Source: Vibrio sp. Isolate32 (GTDB taxonomy: Bacteria > Pseudomonadota > Gammaproteobacteria > Enterobacterales > Vibrionaceae). From it: 61,399 nt of DNA. The stretch lies in NCBI RefSeq assembly GCF_022397955.1, contig NZ_JAKEUQ010000021.1, positions 29,491 to 90,889 of the forward strand. Direction: 5' to 3'. The position numbers and the translations under genes are program-made. Position 1 is the first letter of the stretch; every line of letters starts with the position of its first letter. Below, piece by piece: positions 27,589 through 37,121 of the stretch. The notes under the pieces are model-generated. The model worked only from the letters and a program-made list of their open reading frames with translations. It was not told where the DNA came from and searched no databases.

Positions 27589-27890
27589 ACTTCACCCTCG
27601 ATTTGAGAATTGTTGCTTCCAGTTTCTAAATCCGTTTCGTCTAGTCCAGTTTCGATTTGGTGGTAAACCAAAGCTGTCCCTAAAACGTTCTTTATGTTGT
27701 TTATTGCTTCGATGGTGTCCGTTACAAAACCTTGGTTCTCGGTTTCTAGAACCACGATGATTTTGCCTTCAGGGCTATCTCCGTAGATTTCAGCGTTATC
27801 GAATTGATCGATCTCCGCTTTGATCTCGTTTAAATGCTCTGGGCTCACATGCACGACTAAACTTGATATATGCACTTCATTTAGTGCCAT
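27585..27890 (-). CDS. napD: NapA-specific Tat chaperone NapD
   Basis: A small cytoplasmic protein of 101 residues with the NapD ferredoxin-like fold: VHISSLVVHVSPEHLNEIKAE, the GKIIVVLE strand, and DTIEAINNIKNVLGTALVYH. NapD binds the NapA signal peptide until the cofactor is inserted. It overlaps napA by four bases. An acidic, Gln/Asn-rich tail of about 20 residues extends past the usual end. Confidence 0.93.
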   Translation of the reverse strand: MALNEVHISSLVVHVSPEHLNEIKAEIDQFDNAEIYGDSPEGKIIVVLETENQGFVTDTIEAINNIKNVLGTALVYHQIETGLDETDLETGSNNSQIEGEV

Positions 27891-27912
27891 AAATTGCTCT
27901 CATTATTTTTAT

Positions 27913-28392
27913 TTATGCATTAATCACAAGAATAGCTGAAGTAGGGCAAACAGATACGCAGGCTCCACAACCGCTGCACTCATCTAACTCGATTTTTGGT
28001 AGAGCAACACTCCCTGCTCTAAGTTGAAACTGAATGGCCATAGGTTCACACATGTCACCACAGCTTCGGCATTCAACATTTTGTTGCGCTAAACACTTAT
28101 CAGAAACATGTGCTTTTGCTTGCCAAGGCTCTCCTTGCTTTGGCTTAAAAATGGGTTCAGGACAAACTTCTGCACATTGATAACAAAAAGTGCATTCGTC
28201 TTTTGAAAAGTCGACAGTAGGAAACCCACCATCACCTACAATGATTATCTTAGTCTCACAATTTTCGATACATTTACCGCAACGAGTGCAGTCATCTGCA
28301 AAACTTTCTAGATTGTTTATCCAAGGCAATCGAATCTGGCTTGAATCTACTTTTCGCCTGGAAAATAGGCGTCGTCTTGATAGGTCTACCAC
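27913..28392 (-). CDS. napF: Ferredoxin-type protein NapF
   Basis: 159 residues with four Cys clusters: CTRCGKCIENC, CTFCYQCAEVCPEP, CRSCGDMC and CSGCGACVSVCP, fitting several [4Fe-4S] clusters. NapF is cytoplasmic and is thought to help mature NapA's iron-sulphur centre. The start codon is GTG (28392), preceded by AGTAGG at seven bases; no upstream ATG exists in frame. The N-terminal RRRLFSRR is the usual NapF opening. First gene of the nap operon, divergent from narQ. Confidence 0.93.
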   Translation of the reverse strand: MVDLSRRRLFSRRKVDSSQIRLPWINNLESFADDCTRCGKCIENCETKIIIVGDGGFPTVDFSKDECTFCYQCAEVCPEPIFKPKQGEPWQAKAHVSDKCLAQQNVECRSCGDMCEPMAIQFQLRAGSVALPKIELDECSGCGACVSVCPTSAILVINA

Positions 28393-28500
28393 TAAATGCC
28401 TACTAATGTTGCCAAGATGTTGTAATTGTAGATCATTGTTTCGTTAATATGTTGTCATTTATCCTCACAAGTAGTGTAGTTTTAGAAATATTTGTATAAA

Positions 28501-28516
28501 TACCCCTTAAGGGCTA
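28501..28516. promoter_or_regulatory. NarP-type 7-2-7 site
   Basis: TACCCCT-TA-AGGGCTA matches the NarL/NarP inverted heptamer consensus (TACYYMT, two bases, AKRRGTA) at 13 of 14 positions. It lies 109 bp upstream of napF, on the napF side of the FNR-like box. Confidence 0.7.
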
Positions 28517-28530
28517 AATGGGATTCTATA

Positions 28531-28544
28531 TTGTCTTAGATCAA
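28531..28544. promoter_or_regulatory. FNR-like box for nap
   Basis: TTGTC-TTAG-ATCAA: one perfect half (ATCAA) and one partial half of the FNR consensus. It lies 29 bp (centre to centre) upstream of the NarP site as read toward napF, echoing the order at the E. coli napF promoter (FNR outside, NarP inside). Confidence 0.45.
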
Positions 28545-28645
28545 TAAATTACGAAGCGTTTGGTCACATATTGAATGGAGCTCTGTTTTTTGATGTGTGA
28601 CAATAGGTTTCGGACAGCCACTTATTTACATTCAGGATATTGATT

Positions 28646-30376
28646 TTGCTTATTAAATCTGTTTCATCTGTAACGAGTACAATAGCTAAATCACTGCTTT
28701 CCATACTGCTGTTGTCGGTTGCTACGACGGGCTTCGCCATCTTTACCTTAGCTTCCAGTTTGAATGATGCAGAAGCGGTTAACGTGGCTGGTTCAATGCG
28801 CATGCAAAGCTATCGTTTAGCGCATGATATTCAAATAGAATCAGCTGATTATGACTCCCACGTTAGCGAATTCGAAAGTTCTCTTTATTCTCCATCCATG
28901 ACCAATTTGGTCAGTTGGGAAGTGCCGAGAGACATCACAGAAGATTACTATTTAATTATTGGTCGCTGGCATGAACTGAAACAAGTATTAAACAGTGAAG
29001 ATCGCAAGCACTATCTCGTGTTGGTTGAAAACTTTGTTAATGAAATAGATGGCTTCGTTTTCAAGCTGCAAGAGTTTTCTGAAGATAAGTTAATAAAGTT
29101 GGCGTGGGCCGGTGGTGTTGGCTTAGGTGGAATTCTAGTCATATCTCTTTTTGTTGTTCATTTTGTACGTAAACAGGTTGTTAAACCGCTACATGCTCTT
29201 GTCGGTGCGAGCCAAAGAATCAAAAACAGCGACTTCGAGGTAGAACTCAAGGTGACCAGTAACAACGAAATGGGCATTTTGACCAAAACCTTCAACTCGA
29301 TGGCCAAAGATTTAGGCGTGCTTTATCGAAACCTTGAAGATGTGGTGGACGCGAAGACAATTGAGCTGCAAAACGCTAACCAGTCGCTGCAGGCACTTTA
29401 TTACTCGTCACAAGAGCTCACGGTTACGCGTATTGCCCCTGAAAACTTCCGAGCTATCTTGCAGCATCTCGTGAGCTTGGAAGGAATTGAATCACTGAGG
29501 CTCGAGATTTTAGATAACTCAGGCCGTTCATTGATTATGGATGAAGGTTACGATTCGAATTTAGGCTACGAAAAGTTTGAGATGAAACTCGACGATAACG
29601 AACTTATTCTCGGCTATTTATACTGTTCATATCACCACGGGCACTCAACTAAAGCTCTGATCGAAAGCTTCATTCAACTGCTATCCAGAGCGATCTACTA
29701 CAACCGTGCTCAAAAGAAAGCTGAACAGCTTATTATTATGGAAGAGCGTGCAACGATTGCACGTGAACTCCATGATTCATTGGCTCAATCACTGTCGTAC
29801 TTGAAAATTCAAGTTACACTATTAAAGCGTGTGATTGGCAAATTCCCAGAACAACAACACCGAGAGCAATCTGAACAAATAGCGTCTGAGATCGGAAACG
29901 GCTTAGCCGACGCTTATACCCAGTTAAGAGAGCTACTCACCACATTTAGGTTGACCATTAAAGAGGGCAACTTTGGAGATGCCTTAAGCACCATGCTTGA
30001 GGAACTCAGCGAAAGAACCGATGCCAAGATTAACCTCACTAATAATCTCTCATCGATTGAGCTTGATGCACACAGTCAGGTTCACTTGCTTCAACTGATT
30101 CGTGAAGCAACAATAAATGCAATAAAACACGCCAATGCCGACTTGATAGATGTATGCTGTATCGATGAGGACGGTGAAGTGTTGGTCGTGATAAAAGATA
30201 ATGGAGATGGCTTTGACTCAAGTAGTTCCAAGGTGAACCACTACGGGATGAGCATTATGCAGGAGCGTGCGGCAAGACTGAATGGCGACTTGACGATTGA
30301 AGCGGCGCAAGGTGAAGGCTGTACAGTCATATTAAAATATAAAAGTTTGAAGGAAGTTAAAGTTGACGATTTGTAA
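28646..30376 (+). CDS. narQ: Nitrate/nitrite sensor kinase NarQ
   Basis: 576 residues. The first membrane helix is about 14-36. The periplasmic domain contains the P-box-like NVAGSMRMQSYRLAHD (nitrate binding). A second helix (about 155-178) is followed by a HAMP domain, a cysteine-free linker and a GAF-like region. The HisKA_3 box ARELHDSLAQSLSYLKIQ carries the phospho-His, and the ATPase domain has REATINAIKHANAD and GDGFD. There is no usable ATG; TTG at 28646 has AGGAT seven bases upstream, whereas TTG at 28640 is too close. It is divergent from napF and pairs with narP, which overlaps its end. Confidence 0.92.
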   Translation: MLIKSVSSVTSTIAKSLLSILLLSVATTGFAIFTLASSLNDAEAVNVAGSMRMQSYRLAHDIQIESADYDSHVSEFESSLYSPSMTNLVSWEVPRDITEDYYLIIGRWHELKQVLNSEDRKHYLVLVENFVNEIDGFVFKLQEFSEDKLIKLAWAGGVGLGGILVISLFVVHFVRKQVVKPLHALVGASQRIKNSDFEVELKVTSNNEMGILTKTFNSMAKDLGVLYRNLEDVVDAKTIELQNANQSLQALYYSSQELTVTRIAPENFRAILQHLVSLEGIESLRLEILDNSGRSLIMDEGYDSNLGYEKFEMKLDDNELILGYLYCSYHHGHSTKALIESFIQLLSRAIYYNRAQKKAEQLIIMEERATIARELHDSLAQSLSYLKIQVTLLKRVIGKFPEQQHREQSEQIASEIGNGLADAYTQLRELLTTFRLTIKEGNFGDALSTMLEELSERTDAKINLTNNLSSIELDAHSQVHLLQLIREATINAIKHANADLIDVCCIDEDGEVLVVIKDNGDGFDSSSSKVNHYGMSIMQERAARLNGDLTIEAAQGEGCTVILKYKSLKEVKVDDL

Positions 30377-30995
30377 AGTAATGCTGGTTGATGATCATCC
30401 ATTGATGCGCAGAGGTATAAGCCAATTACTGAGCTTTGAAGACGAATTCGAAGTGATTGCAGAAGCGAGTAACGGCACTGAAGCGGTTGCTCTTGCTCAT
30501 GAAGAAGAACCTGATTTGATCCTTTTGGATCTCAATATGAAGGGCATGTCTGGTTTAGATACCTTGAAAGCACTTCGTACTGACGGTTCTAGCGCAAACA
30601 TTGTAATCCTGACTGTCTCTGACAGCCCTGCAGATATTGAAGCGATTGTAAAAGCGGGTGCTGATGGTTACTTGCTGAAAGACACAGAACCTGATGAACT
30701 GATTGAACTACTGAAGCAAGTACACGGCGGTGACAAAGCTTACAGCAGTGTGGTTGCTCGTTACCTAAATGACGCTGGTAGCCGCAACGACATCTTTGAT
30801 CAACTGACTGAGCGTGAAATGCAGATTCTTCAAGAAGTAGCGAAAGGTTACCGTAACAAGCAGATTGCTGACCACCTGTTCATTTCTGAATCGACAGTTA
30901 AGGTACACATGAAAAGCTTGTTGAAAAAGCTACAAGTGCCTTCTCGTACTGCTGCAACCGTTCTTTACCTAGAACGCTACGGAGAAATGAAGTAG
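30363..30995 (+). CDS. narP: Nitrate/nitrite response regulator NarP
   Basis: A 210-residue response regulator. The receiver domain has the acidic pair in VDDHPLMRRG, the phospho-acceptor Asp in LILLDLNMKGMSG, and Lys in YLLKDTEPDE. The LuxR-type helix-turn-helix is LTEREMQILQEVAKGYRNKQIA with SESTVKVHMKSLLKKL. The start is TTG at 30363 with AAGGAAG upstream, overlapping narQ by 14 bases; ATG at 30381 would cut into the receiver's first strand. Its expected target is napF through the site at 28501. Terminator at 31083. Confidence 0.93.
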   Translation: MTICKVMLVDDHPLMRRGISQLLSFEDEFEVIAEASNGTEAVALAHEEEPDLILLDLNMKGMSGLDTLKALRTDGSSANIVILTVSDSPADIEAIVKAGADGYLLKDTEPDELIELLKQVHGGDKAYSSVVARYLNDAGSRNDIFDQLTEREMQILQEVAKGYRNKQIADHLFISESTVKVHMKSLLKKLQVPSRTAATVLYLERYGEMK

Positions 30996-31082
30996 GGCTT
31001 GTTCCTTTGAAATAACACGATTTCAAGCCGTACTGTGTATCTACCCTTTGATAGCTTTTAACAACGTTGAGCATGTTGTATT

Positions 31083-31123
31083 AAAAAAGGCGCTGAGCTT
31101 ATTAAGTTCAGCGCCTTTTTGTT
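31083..31123. terminator. Bidirectional terminator between narP and dcuC
   Basis: AAAAGGCGCTGAGCTT pairs with AAGTTCAGCGCCTTTT (one G-U), with T runs on both sides. It is shared by the convergent narP and dcuC units. Confidence 0.88.
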
Positions 31124-31156
31124 TAGGTATTATATATCGGTATAATTATTAACGGC

Positions 31157-32536
31157 TTATGCTGCCATTGGTACTAGAACAAGAGTGCCAAAGATAACCG
31201 TGATAAGACCACAGATTACTGGTACCGACGTACGTTTTACGACTTCAAATGGGCTGATTTTACCCATACCTGAAGTTGCTACTACTACGCCAGAAACTGG
31301 AGAGATGGTACGTCCCAGGTTTGATGCTTGAAGCATTGGAATAATTAGGAAAGCAGGGTTTAAACCCATTTTCGCAGCCAATGAAGGCGCTAGCTCTACG
31401 AACGCATAGAAAGGTGCGTTACCAGAGCCTGTTGCGATAGCTGCAGCAACCGTTAGACCTGTTAGAATAAGCATCAATGCGATACCGCCAGCGCCAGCTG
31501 ATTCAGCAAGACCAATTAGGTTATCAATCGCACCGATAGACATTAGACCCTGAGCAAATACGCCCGCCGCAACCAACAGCATTACCACGCCTTTGAACGC
31601 GTCAGCCATGCCTTGGTAGCAAGAGTCTAAATCTTCTAGTGTTTTCTCGCCGTCAAACTTCTTAACAACGTAGTCGATAACTGCGCCGACGAAGATAGAA
31701 CCTACTACAATGGTGTAGATATCAAGTGACAGCCCTGGAATCGTACGACCGTTGAATAGGAAAACGCCGATGATAGGTAGGAATGGAAGTGCAGCGTAGA
31801 AAGCCGGTGCTGTTGTTTCGATTTCAGAAACGTCTACTTTTTCCATTGGCGTGTTTTCTTTCTTATCTAGGTATTTGTTCCAGAAGAAAGCCGCACCTGC
31901 CATCACGATGATTGCACAGATAGAAACAGGCAGTACCGTTTGAACAGCAAACACATCAAGAGACATGCCTGATTTTTCTGCTGCGATAACCACATCACCA
32001 GAGGTTGGTGAAAGAATGATGGCTGCAGGTGACGCACAAACCGCAACTGCTGCTGGGCGAGAAATACCCATTGCGGTCATCATTGGGAATAGGGTTGCCA
32101 TTAATAGCACACCAAGACCCGTTGCAGAGCTTACTGCTAGAGACATTAGACACGCAACGATGTAAGCAGCAACAAGAAGTACATATGGAGATTTGATAGC
32201 AGCGAGTGGTTTAGAGAATTGTTTCACTACCACGTTGTTAGCACCAATGTGCGTCATGTAAGAAGCAAAGCCACAAAGCAGCATGATCTGCATACCTAGG
32301 CCGCCCCCGCGATACTGAAGCATGTACTTAACGAATTCTAGTGAATCGGTAACCATGTTACCTGTTGAAGCGACCTTAGCTGGTAAGACTGTGTGACCAA
32401 TAAGGCCAGTAATAAGAAGTAGGGTAAGGCCAGCAGTTAGTAATACACCTGCCGCTTTATAGCCTTTCACAATAAAGTAACCAACAGCGATAGTAATCAC
32501 TAGCCCGATCAAGAGCTCTAACATAGAAATCTCCAC
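31157..32536 (-). CDS. dcuC: Anaerobic C4-dicarboxylate transporter DcuC
   Basis: A 459-residue inner-membrane protein with about 12-14 helices, matching DcuC (461 in E. coli). Segments such as SSATGLGVLLMATLFP, CASPAAIILSPTSGDVVIAAE and PMLQASNLGRTISPVSGVVVA are typical of the DcuC/TRAP-like fold. DcuC exchanges or exports succinate and fumarate during anaerobic growth, which fits the neighbouring nitrate-respiration genes. A TTGAT half-site lies upstream near 32621, but without a good second half. Confidence 0.93.
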   Translation of the reverse strand: MEISMLELLIGLVITIAVGYFIVKGYKAAGVLLTAGLTLLLITGLIGHTVLPAKVASTGNMVTDSLEFVKYMLQYRGGGLGMQIMLLCGFASYMTHIGANNVVVKQFSKPLAAIKSPYVLLVAAYIVACLMSLAVSSATGLGVLLMATLFPMMTAMGISRPAAVAVCASPAAIILSPTSGDVVIAAEKSGMSLDVFAVQTVLPVSICAIIVMAGAAFFWNKYLDKKENTPMEKVDVSEIETTAPAFYAALPFLPIIGVFLFNGRTIPGLSLDIYTIVVGSIFVGAVIDYVVKKFDGEKTLEDLDSCYQGMADAFKGVVMLLVAAGVFAQGLMSIGAIDNLIGLAESAGAGGIALMLILTGLTVAAAIATGSGNAPFYAFVELAPSLAAKMGLNPAFLIIPMLQASNLGRTISPVSGVVVATSGMGKISPFEVVKRTSVPVICGLITVIFGTLVLVPMAA

Positions 32537-32871
32537 AAAGTTTAAAAAATATAAGAAAGTGTTTCAAAGTATGATAATGAATGTACAGAAAACTACACTG
32601 TGGCACGAGGCATAGTTGAGATTGATATGATCTAAGACAAATATTTTTTTCGATGTTAATTGTGGTTATAAATCGTGATTAACTACTGTTGTTTGGATGT
32701 TAATAAAAAATTTTATAGTTCGTTAGAATATAACTTGGTTCACCTTTGATGATTGCTATTGCATTTGGAGGTGATATTTTATAAAGCGCGAGCGCTTTTT
32801 GTACGTTGGAAGCAAACTTGTAACGAAGTGGACATTTATCGGAGTAAAGCAGTGAGAATGTCAGCTTTAAC
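32537..32871. other. dcuC upstream region up to the IS element
   Basis: 335 bases of AT-rich sequence. It should hold the dcuC promoter. A short palindrome AAAGCGC-GA-GCGCTTT (32783-32798) followed by T residues lies in it; with a two-base loop it is more likely a DNA site than an RNA hairpin. Nothing else is seen. Confidence 0.5.
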
Positions 32872-33924
32872 GGGCTTTGTTGCGTAATTCAATGGAACTA
32901 AATCAAGAACCTACGATCTGATCAGCTACGTTCACTCTTTATCGTAGTTCTATGCATAAACCTCGTGACAAAACAACCAACTGGAATCAATACAACCAAT
33001 CACTTATTAACCGTGGCTCTTTGACCTTTTGGATTGATGAAGGCAATAAGCGGGTGGGCGCAAAACAAACAAAATAAGCGCAGGATGCCACGTCGGTTCA
33101 GTGATTTAGCCATCACGACAGCACTTATGGTGAAACGAGTTTTTTCTATGCCGCTGAGAGCGCTGCAAGGATTTATCGACTCGATATTTAGGTTAGCCCA
33201 TGTATCTTAAGTTGTCCGCATTACACTTGTATCAGCCGTAGAGCCAAGCAAGTTGAGGTCTCATTGAAGACTAAAACGAGAGGAGTGATACAGCACCTAG
33301 CCATTGATGCGACAGGCCTTAAAGTTTATGGCGAAGGAGAATGGAAAGTCAAAAAATACGGGACAGACGGCAGGCGCAGAGTCTGGCGAAAGCTGCATAT
33401 TGCCGTCGATACAAGCACTCATGAAATTATTGCAGCCGAGCTAAGTTTATCGTCGGTTACGGATGGGGAAGTTCTCCCTAACTTACTGAAACAAACACGT
33501 CGAAGTATCCTCGAGGTATCTGGTGATGGAGCTTATGACACGAGAGCGTGTCATGTTGCTATTAAGGTTAAGGTAGCCATGGCGCTTATTCCCCTAAGAG
33601 AAGGGGCAGCCTTTTGTTAGCGGGGTCACCCTAGAAACCTCGCCGTGGGTTGTCAGAAGTTATACGGCTCAAATAAGTATTGGAAAGAGCGGTATGGATA
33701 CCACAAACGTTAACTCTCAGAAACCGCGATGTATCGAGTTAAGCAGGTGCTAGGAGGGCAACTGAGCTTAAGAAATTACAATGCCCAGGTGGGTGAAACT
33801 TGAGCGATGATAAAAGCATTGAACAAGCTTACTGGGTTAGGTATGCCTGAAACTTGCCGTATTGACTAAGAAACACACGAAACGGGGTAGCTCTATCTAT
33901 AAATTTAATTACGCAACAAAGCCC
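32872..33924 (+). mobile_element. Decayed IS5-family (IS903-like) element
   Basis: The ends are exact 18-bp inverted repeats: GGGCTTTGTTGCGTAATT (32872-32889) and its complement (33907-33924), giving about 1,050 bp, a normal IS903-group size. No 9-bp target duplication is seen at the flanks, so the copy is old or was rearranged. The transposase is broken (next entry). Confidence 0.85.
32952..33869 (+). pseudogene. Broken IS5-family transposase
   Basis: The reading frame starts MHKPRDKTTNWNQYNQSL, as in IS903-type transposases, and stops at an early TAA near codon 42. Homology resumes in other frames: MPRRFSDLAITTALMVKR, then the catalytic-core part HLAIDATGLKVYGEGEWK with RRVWRKLHIAVD and DGAYDTRACH, and finally LNKLTGLGMPETCRID at the C-terminus. 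Several frameshifts or stops separate these blocks, so no active enzyme can be made. The longest intact piece is 33264-33620. Confidence 0.85.
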
Positions 33925-34133
33925 AGTATGATCTTAAATTCGTTATATTGGCCGCTTTAAACTGGAAATAAACAAACTATTCGGATAATAATTAATTTTT
34001 ATGGTTACGACAATTAAATAATGACTAATGATAAACATCACAAATTCTTTCCATAATTCAGATTAATCACTTAATAAAACTGCGTGCTGTACGATATAGT
34101 TAGCAAATAAACAATTATAATGAGCTATGACCC

Positions 34134-36023
34134 ATGAGTGCAAAAAATAAGCTTTTAAGTTCTATCGCTATTCTTATCGTATTCATCATAACTATTTCAT
34201 CAATAGTTAACTATAATCAGATCAACACTGCTGCTACAGAAGCTTACCAAAATCAACTGACTACCAGCACAAATCTTACATCCGCTGCTGTTGAAGAGAA
34301 AATTCAAACCTATTTTAATAGTCTTAACGCAATTGGTTCATCACTAGATATTCAAAATGGCATTGTGTTGATCAATAACCAAACAGTAAATGCACTTATT
34401 GATCAACAGAAAAAACTTAAAGTATCAAATTACTTTATTGGGTTGCCCGACGGCTCACTTTATGACTCGGATAGCCGAGGGCTTCACCCTACATTCAATG
34501 CCATTAAGTTACAACGGGAATGGTATGTTAAAGGAATGAAAGGGACAGGGAATGTAGTAACGACACCTTTCAAAGCAAGTACCGGAGAAATGTCAATTTC
34601 ACTTGTTGTTCCAATAAAGCAAAATGAACAAGTTGTTGCACTTGTTGGCCTGAGTTTATTGATGAATGATCTTACGGACTATATTAGTCAACTAGCTGAA
34701 GGACGTAACCTATTTGTAGCAAGAGAAGACGGCTTTCTTATGGCAGCATACGATCCTTCACTGATAGGTAAGAACTTATTTGAAATCCGTCCTTCTTACG
34801 CTCAATATGCCTCCATGCCGTACAGTTCACATTCATTTTCAGTTCCTGAACGTGGTGATTTCTTTGTCGTCTCTAAGAAATCTGGAAAATTAGGTTGGAC
34901 AGTGTGGAGTTTTGAAAGTTGGGAAAATATTAAAACGACTTCGAAGCAAGCTGTTATTACGAACCTTTTGTCAGGTTTAGCATTTATTATTCTTGGCTCT
35001 ATAGGGGTATCAGTATTGATCCAAAAGCTCATGTATAATCCTATTGGAGGAGAGCCTAAAGAGATTGAGCATCTAGTTAACAAAATTGCCAATGGTGATC
35101 TGACGAATATCCCTCCAACAAACGACAATAGCATTGGTATTTATCGCGCAACGTTAGAAATGGCAAACAAGTTAAGTACGATAATCTCAGATATTAACAT
35201 GTCATCTCAGACTCTTATTGATGTCTCTAGTCAACTGGAAACATCATCAACAGCCGTTGATACCGCATCTAATGCTCAAATGATGCAGTTAGAACAAGTT
35301 GCAACTGCAATGAATGAAATGGCAGCAACGGTAACAGAAGTGGCCCAAAATGCGGTAGAAGCATCTGTGTCTTCAAGTGAAGCGAATACGAGTTCCCGAG
35401 ATGGCCTCAATATCGTTGCTGAAATGAATACTGAAATTACTAACCTTGTGAGCGATATCCGTGACGTACAGAGTGCTATCCGAAATGTTCATGTTGAAAC
35501 TGAAAATGTAGGTGGAATCCTAGATGTTATTCGAGGAATAGCCGATCAAACAAATCTACTCGCGCTCAATGCAGCAATAGAAGCAGCTCGTGCTGGTGAA
35601 CATGGTCGCGGTTTCGCTGTTGTTGCTGATGAGGTTCGTACACTTGCAACAAAGACTCAACAAAGCACTAATGAAATTCAGGCATTGATACAAGGACTTC
35701 AAGAACAGGCGACCAGATCCGTTGTTCTGATGCAAACAAATGCCGATAGCGTCAAATCGACGCTTGAGAAAGCAGGTGAGGCGACGGCTTCTTTGGATAG
35801 AATCCAGAGTGAAATTAGAAAGATTCAAGATATGAATGACCAAATTGCTACTGCATCAGAAGAGCAGTCTCAAGTGGCTCAAGAGATTAATGAAAACATT
35901 ATCATAGTAAACGACTTGGCTTGTAAGACTTCATTAGATGTCCAAGAAAACGCTCGTACCTCAGAATCTTTAAATACTATGGCAATAGCACTTAAAGGTA
36001 GTGTTAGCATGTTCAAGCTTTAA
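34134..36023 (+). CDS. Methyl-accepting chemotaxis protein with Cache sensor
   Basis: 629 residues. Membrane helices are at about 7-28 and 278-300. Between them lies a periplasmic double-Cache-like domain with the motif LQREWYVKG. In amino-acid-sensing dCache domains an Asp follows the VALVG strand; here the sequence is LVGLSLL, so a standard amino-acid ligand is unlikely (inference). HAMP follows, then the signalling domain with the conserved hairpin IADQTNLLALNAAIEAARAG and GRGFAVVADEVRTLA. No C-terminal CheR-binding pentapeptide is present. The gene lies between two dead IS elements and beside the aromatic catabolic island, so it may have travelled with it. Confidence 0.92.
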   Translation: MSAKNKLLSSIAILIVFIITISSIVNYNQINTAATEAYQNQLTTSTNLTSAAVEEKIQTYFNSLNAIGSSLDIQNGIVLINNQTVNALIDQQKKLKVSNYFIGLPDGSLYDSDSRGLHPTFNAIKLQREWYVKGMKGTGNVVTTPFKASTGEMSISLVVPIKQNEQVVALVGLSLLMNDLTDYISQLAEGRNLFVAREDGFLMAAYDPSLIGKNLFEIRPSYAQYASMPYSSHSFSVPERGDFFVVSKKSGKLGWTVWSFESWENIKTTSKQAVITNLLSGLAFIILGSIGVSVLIQKLMYNPIGGEPKEIEHLVNKIANGDLTNIPPTNDNSIGIYRATLEMANKLSTIISDINMSSQTLIDVSSQLETSSTAVDTASNAQMMQLEQVATAMNEMAATVTEVAQNAVEASVSSSEANTSSRDGLNIVAEMNTEITNLVSDIRDVQSAIRNVHVETENVGGILDVIRGIADQTNLLALNAAIEAARAGEHGRGFAVVADEVRTLATKTQQSTNEIQALIQGLQEQATRSVVLMQTNADSVKSTLEKAGEATASLDRIQSEIRKIQDMNDQIATASEEQSQVAQEINENIIIVNDLACKTSLDVQENARTSESLNTMAIALKGSVSMFKL

Positions 36024-36102
36024 ATGTAAACTATGCTGTCAACAGGCAGTTATATTACGATAACTAAATTTAAACGCCCCATGAACCCACGGGGCGACAT
36101 TG

Positions 36103-36975
36103 CTAATATTTTAAGTTCCAAGGTTGGAGCGCATCGATATCTGGCTCTGCTTTTGCCAGCTCTTTCATGCACTTGACCATGTAGTTGTAGAGGATAAGCC
36201 CGCTGGCTTTCGCGGTTTCGACGATGCTGTAAAGCATCGCGCTCGCGTCAGCACCATTTTGAGTAGCCGAGAATAACCAGTTCTTTCTGCCAATGACCAG
36301 TGGTTTAATTGCGCGATCAGCACGATTATTGTCGATAGATAAGTGGCCATCGTCGATATAGCGAATGAGCTTCGGCCATTGCCCAAGCGTGTACTTTATC
36401 GCTTTACCCAGTGAGCTAGAGCCTGTCAGTTTCTGAGTTGTCCTCCATTCTAAAACTCCATCCAGTATTGGTTTAGCGTGTATCTGCCGCTCTGCTTTTC
36501 GTTTTTCGGTAGAGATGCCTTTCAAGCGTGATTCTATTCCATAGAGCTTCTGGATTTTAGCCAGTGCTTTATCCGCTTTGCCTGATTTGCCTTTTCCTTG
36601 AAGCTTCTTAGCATCCATGAACTTACGTCATATATATGCCAAGCAGCCAACATTGGTCGCTTGGTGAAGACCAATGTTGGCACCATAACCATCGGTTTTC
36701 AGATAACCACTATAGTCCCCTAAAAAGGCAACAGGGTACGCCCTCGCGCGACTGTTTTGATAGTCATACAAGGCGATATTTTCCATATTGGGGAGTGCGG
36801 CATCTGGCGAGTCTGCGCCCGAGCAGTAGAGCCACATGTAACACTGTTTATCTTCCTTGATCACATTGAGCGGCGTTTCATCCGTCTGAACCACCATTTG
36901 TTCTAGTAAGTGCGTTTTCAAGGCAGCATATAGCGGTACGAACTTCTCACTGAGTGTGGGATAGGTACTTTTGCG
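36103..36975 (-). pseudogene. Truncated IS66-family transposase with nonsense codon
   Basis: The minus strand encodes the C-terminal part of an IS66 TnpC transposase: VVQTDETPLNVIKE, LKTDGYGANIGLHQATNVGC, then DNNRADRAIKPLVIGRKNW and LYNYMVKCMKEL. An in-frame TGA at 36628-36630 splits it; the reading Y-I-stop-R-K-F differs from the usual HIRRKF by what looks like a CGA-to-TGA change. The 5' half and the upstream tnpA/tnpB genes are missing beyond about 36975. It is a dead relic at the left edge of the hpa cluster. Confidence 0.88.
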
Positions 36976-37092
36976 TGTTAATTACGAAAATAAATGGGGT
37001 TTTAGTCACAAAATAAATAAAATTTTGTTACAAAAATTTCACCTTGAGTTTTTTTATAAAAAAAACAATAACTTGTGTTTTTTGTTGCGAAG

Positions 37093-37121
37093 TGGACATT
37101 GCTTAATATATTAACTATTAT
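37093..37121 (+). promoter_or_regulatory. Candidate promoter of the hpa lower-pathway operon
   Basis: TGGACA (37093-37098), a 17-bp spacer and TATTAT (37116-37121): one mismatch to -35 and two to -10, with ideal spacing. It lies 85 bp before hpaH and is overlapped by the palindromes at 37103-37135. Confidence 0.5.

Noticed and set aside
36070..36098. CGCCCC...GGGGCG hairpin after the chemoreceptor gene
   Set aside because: It has no T run and lies at the end of the IS66 relic, so it was not called as a terminator.
32824..37100. The same 13-mer, CGAAGTGGACATT, at 32824-32836 and 37088-37100, on either side of the IS5/chemoreceptor/IS66 block
   Set aside because: In 61 kb several identical 13-mers are expected by chance; the flanking bases do not match, so it is not evidence for a duplication or an attachment site.
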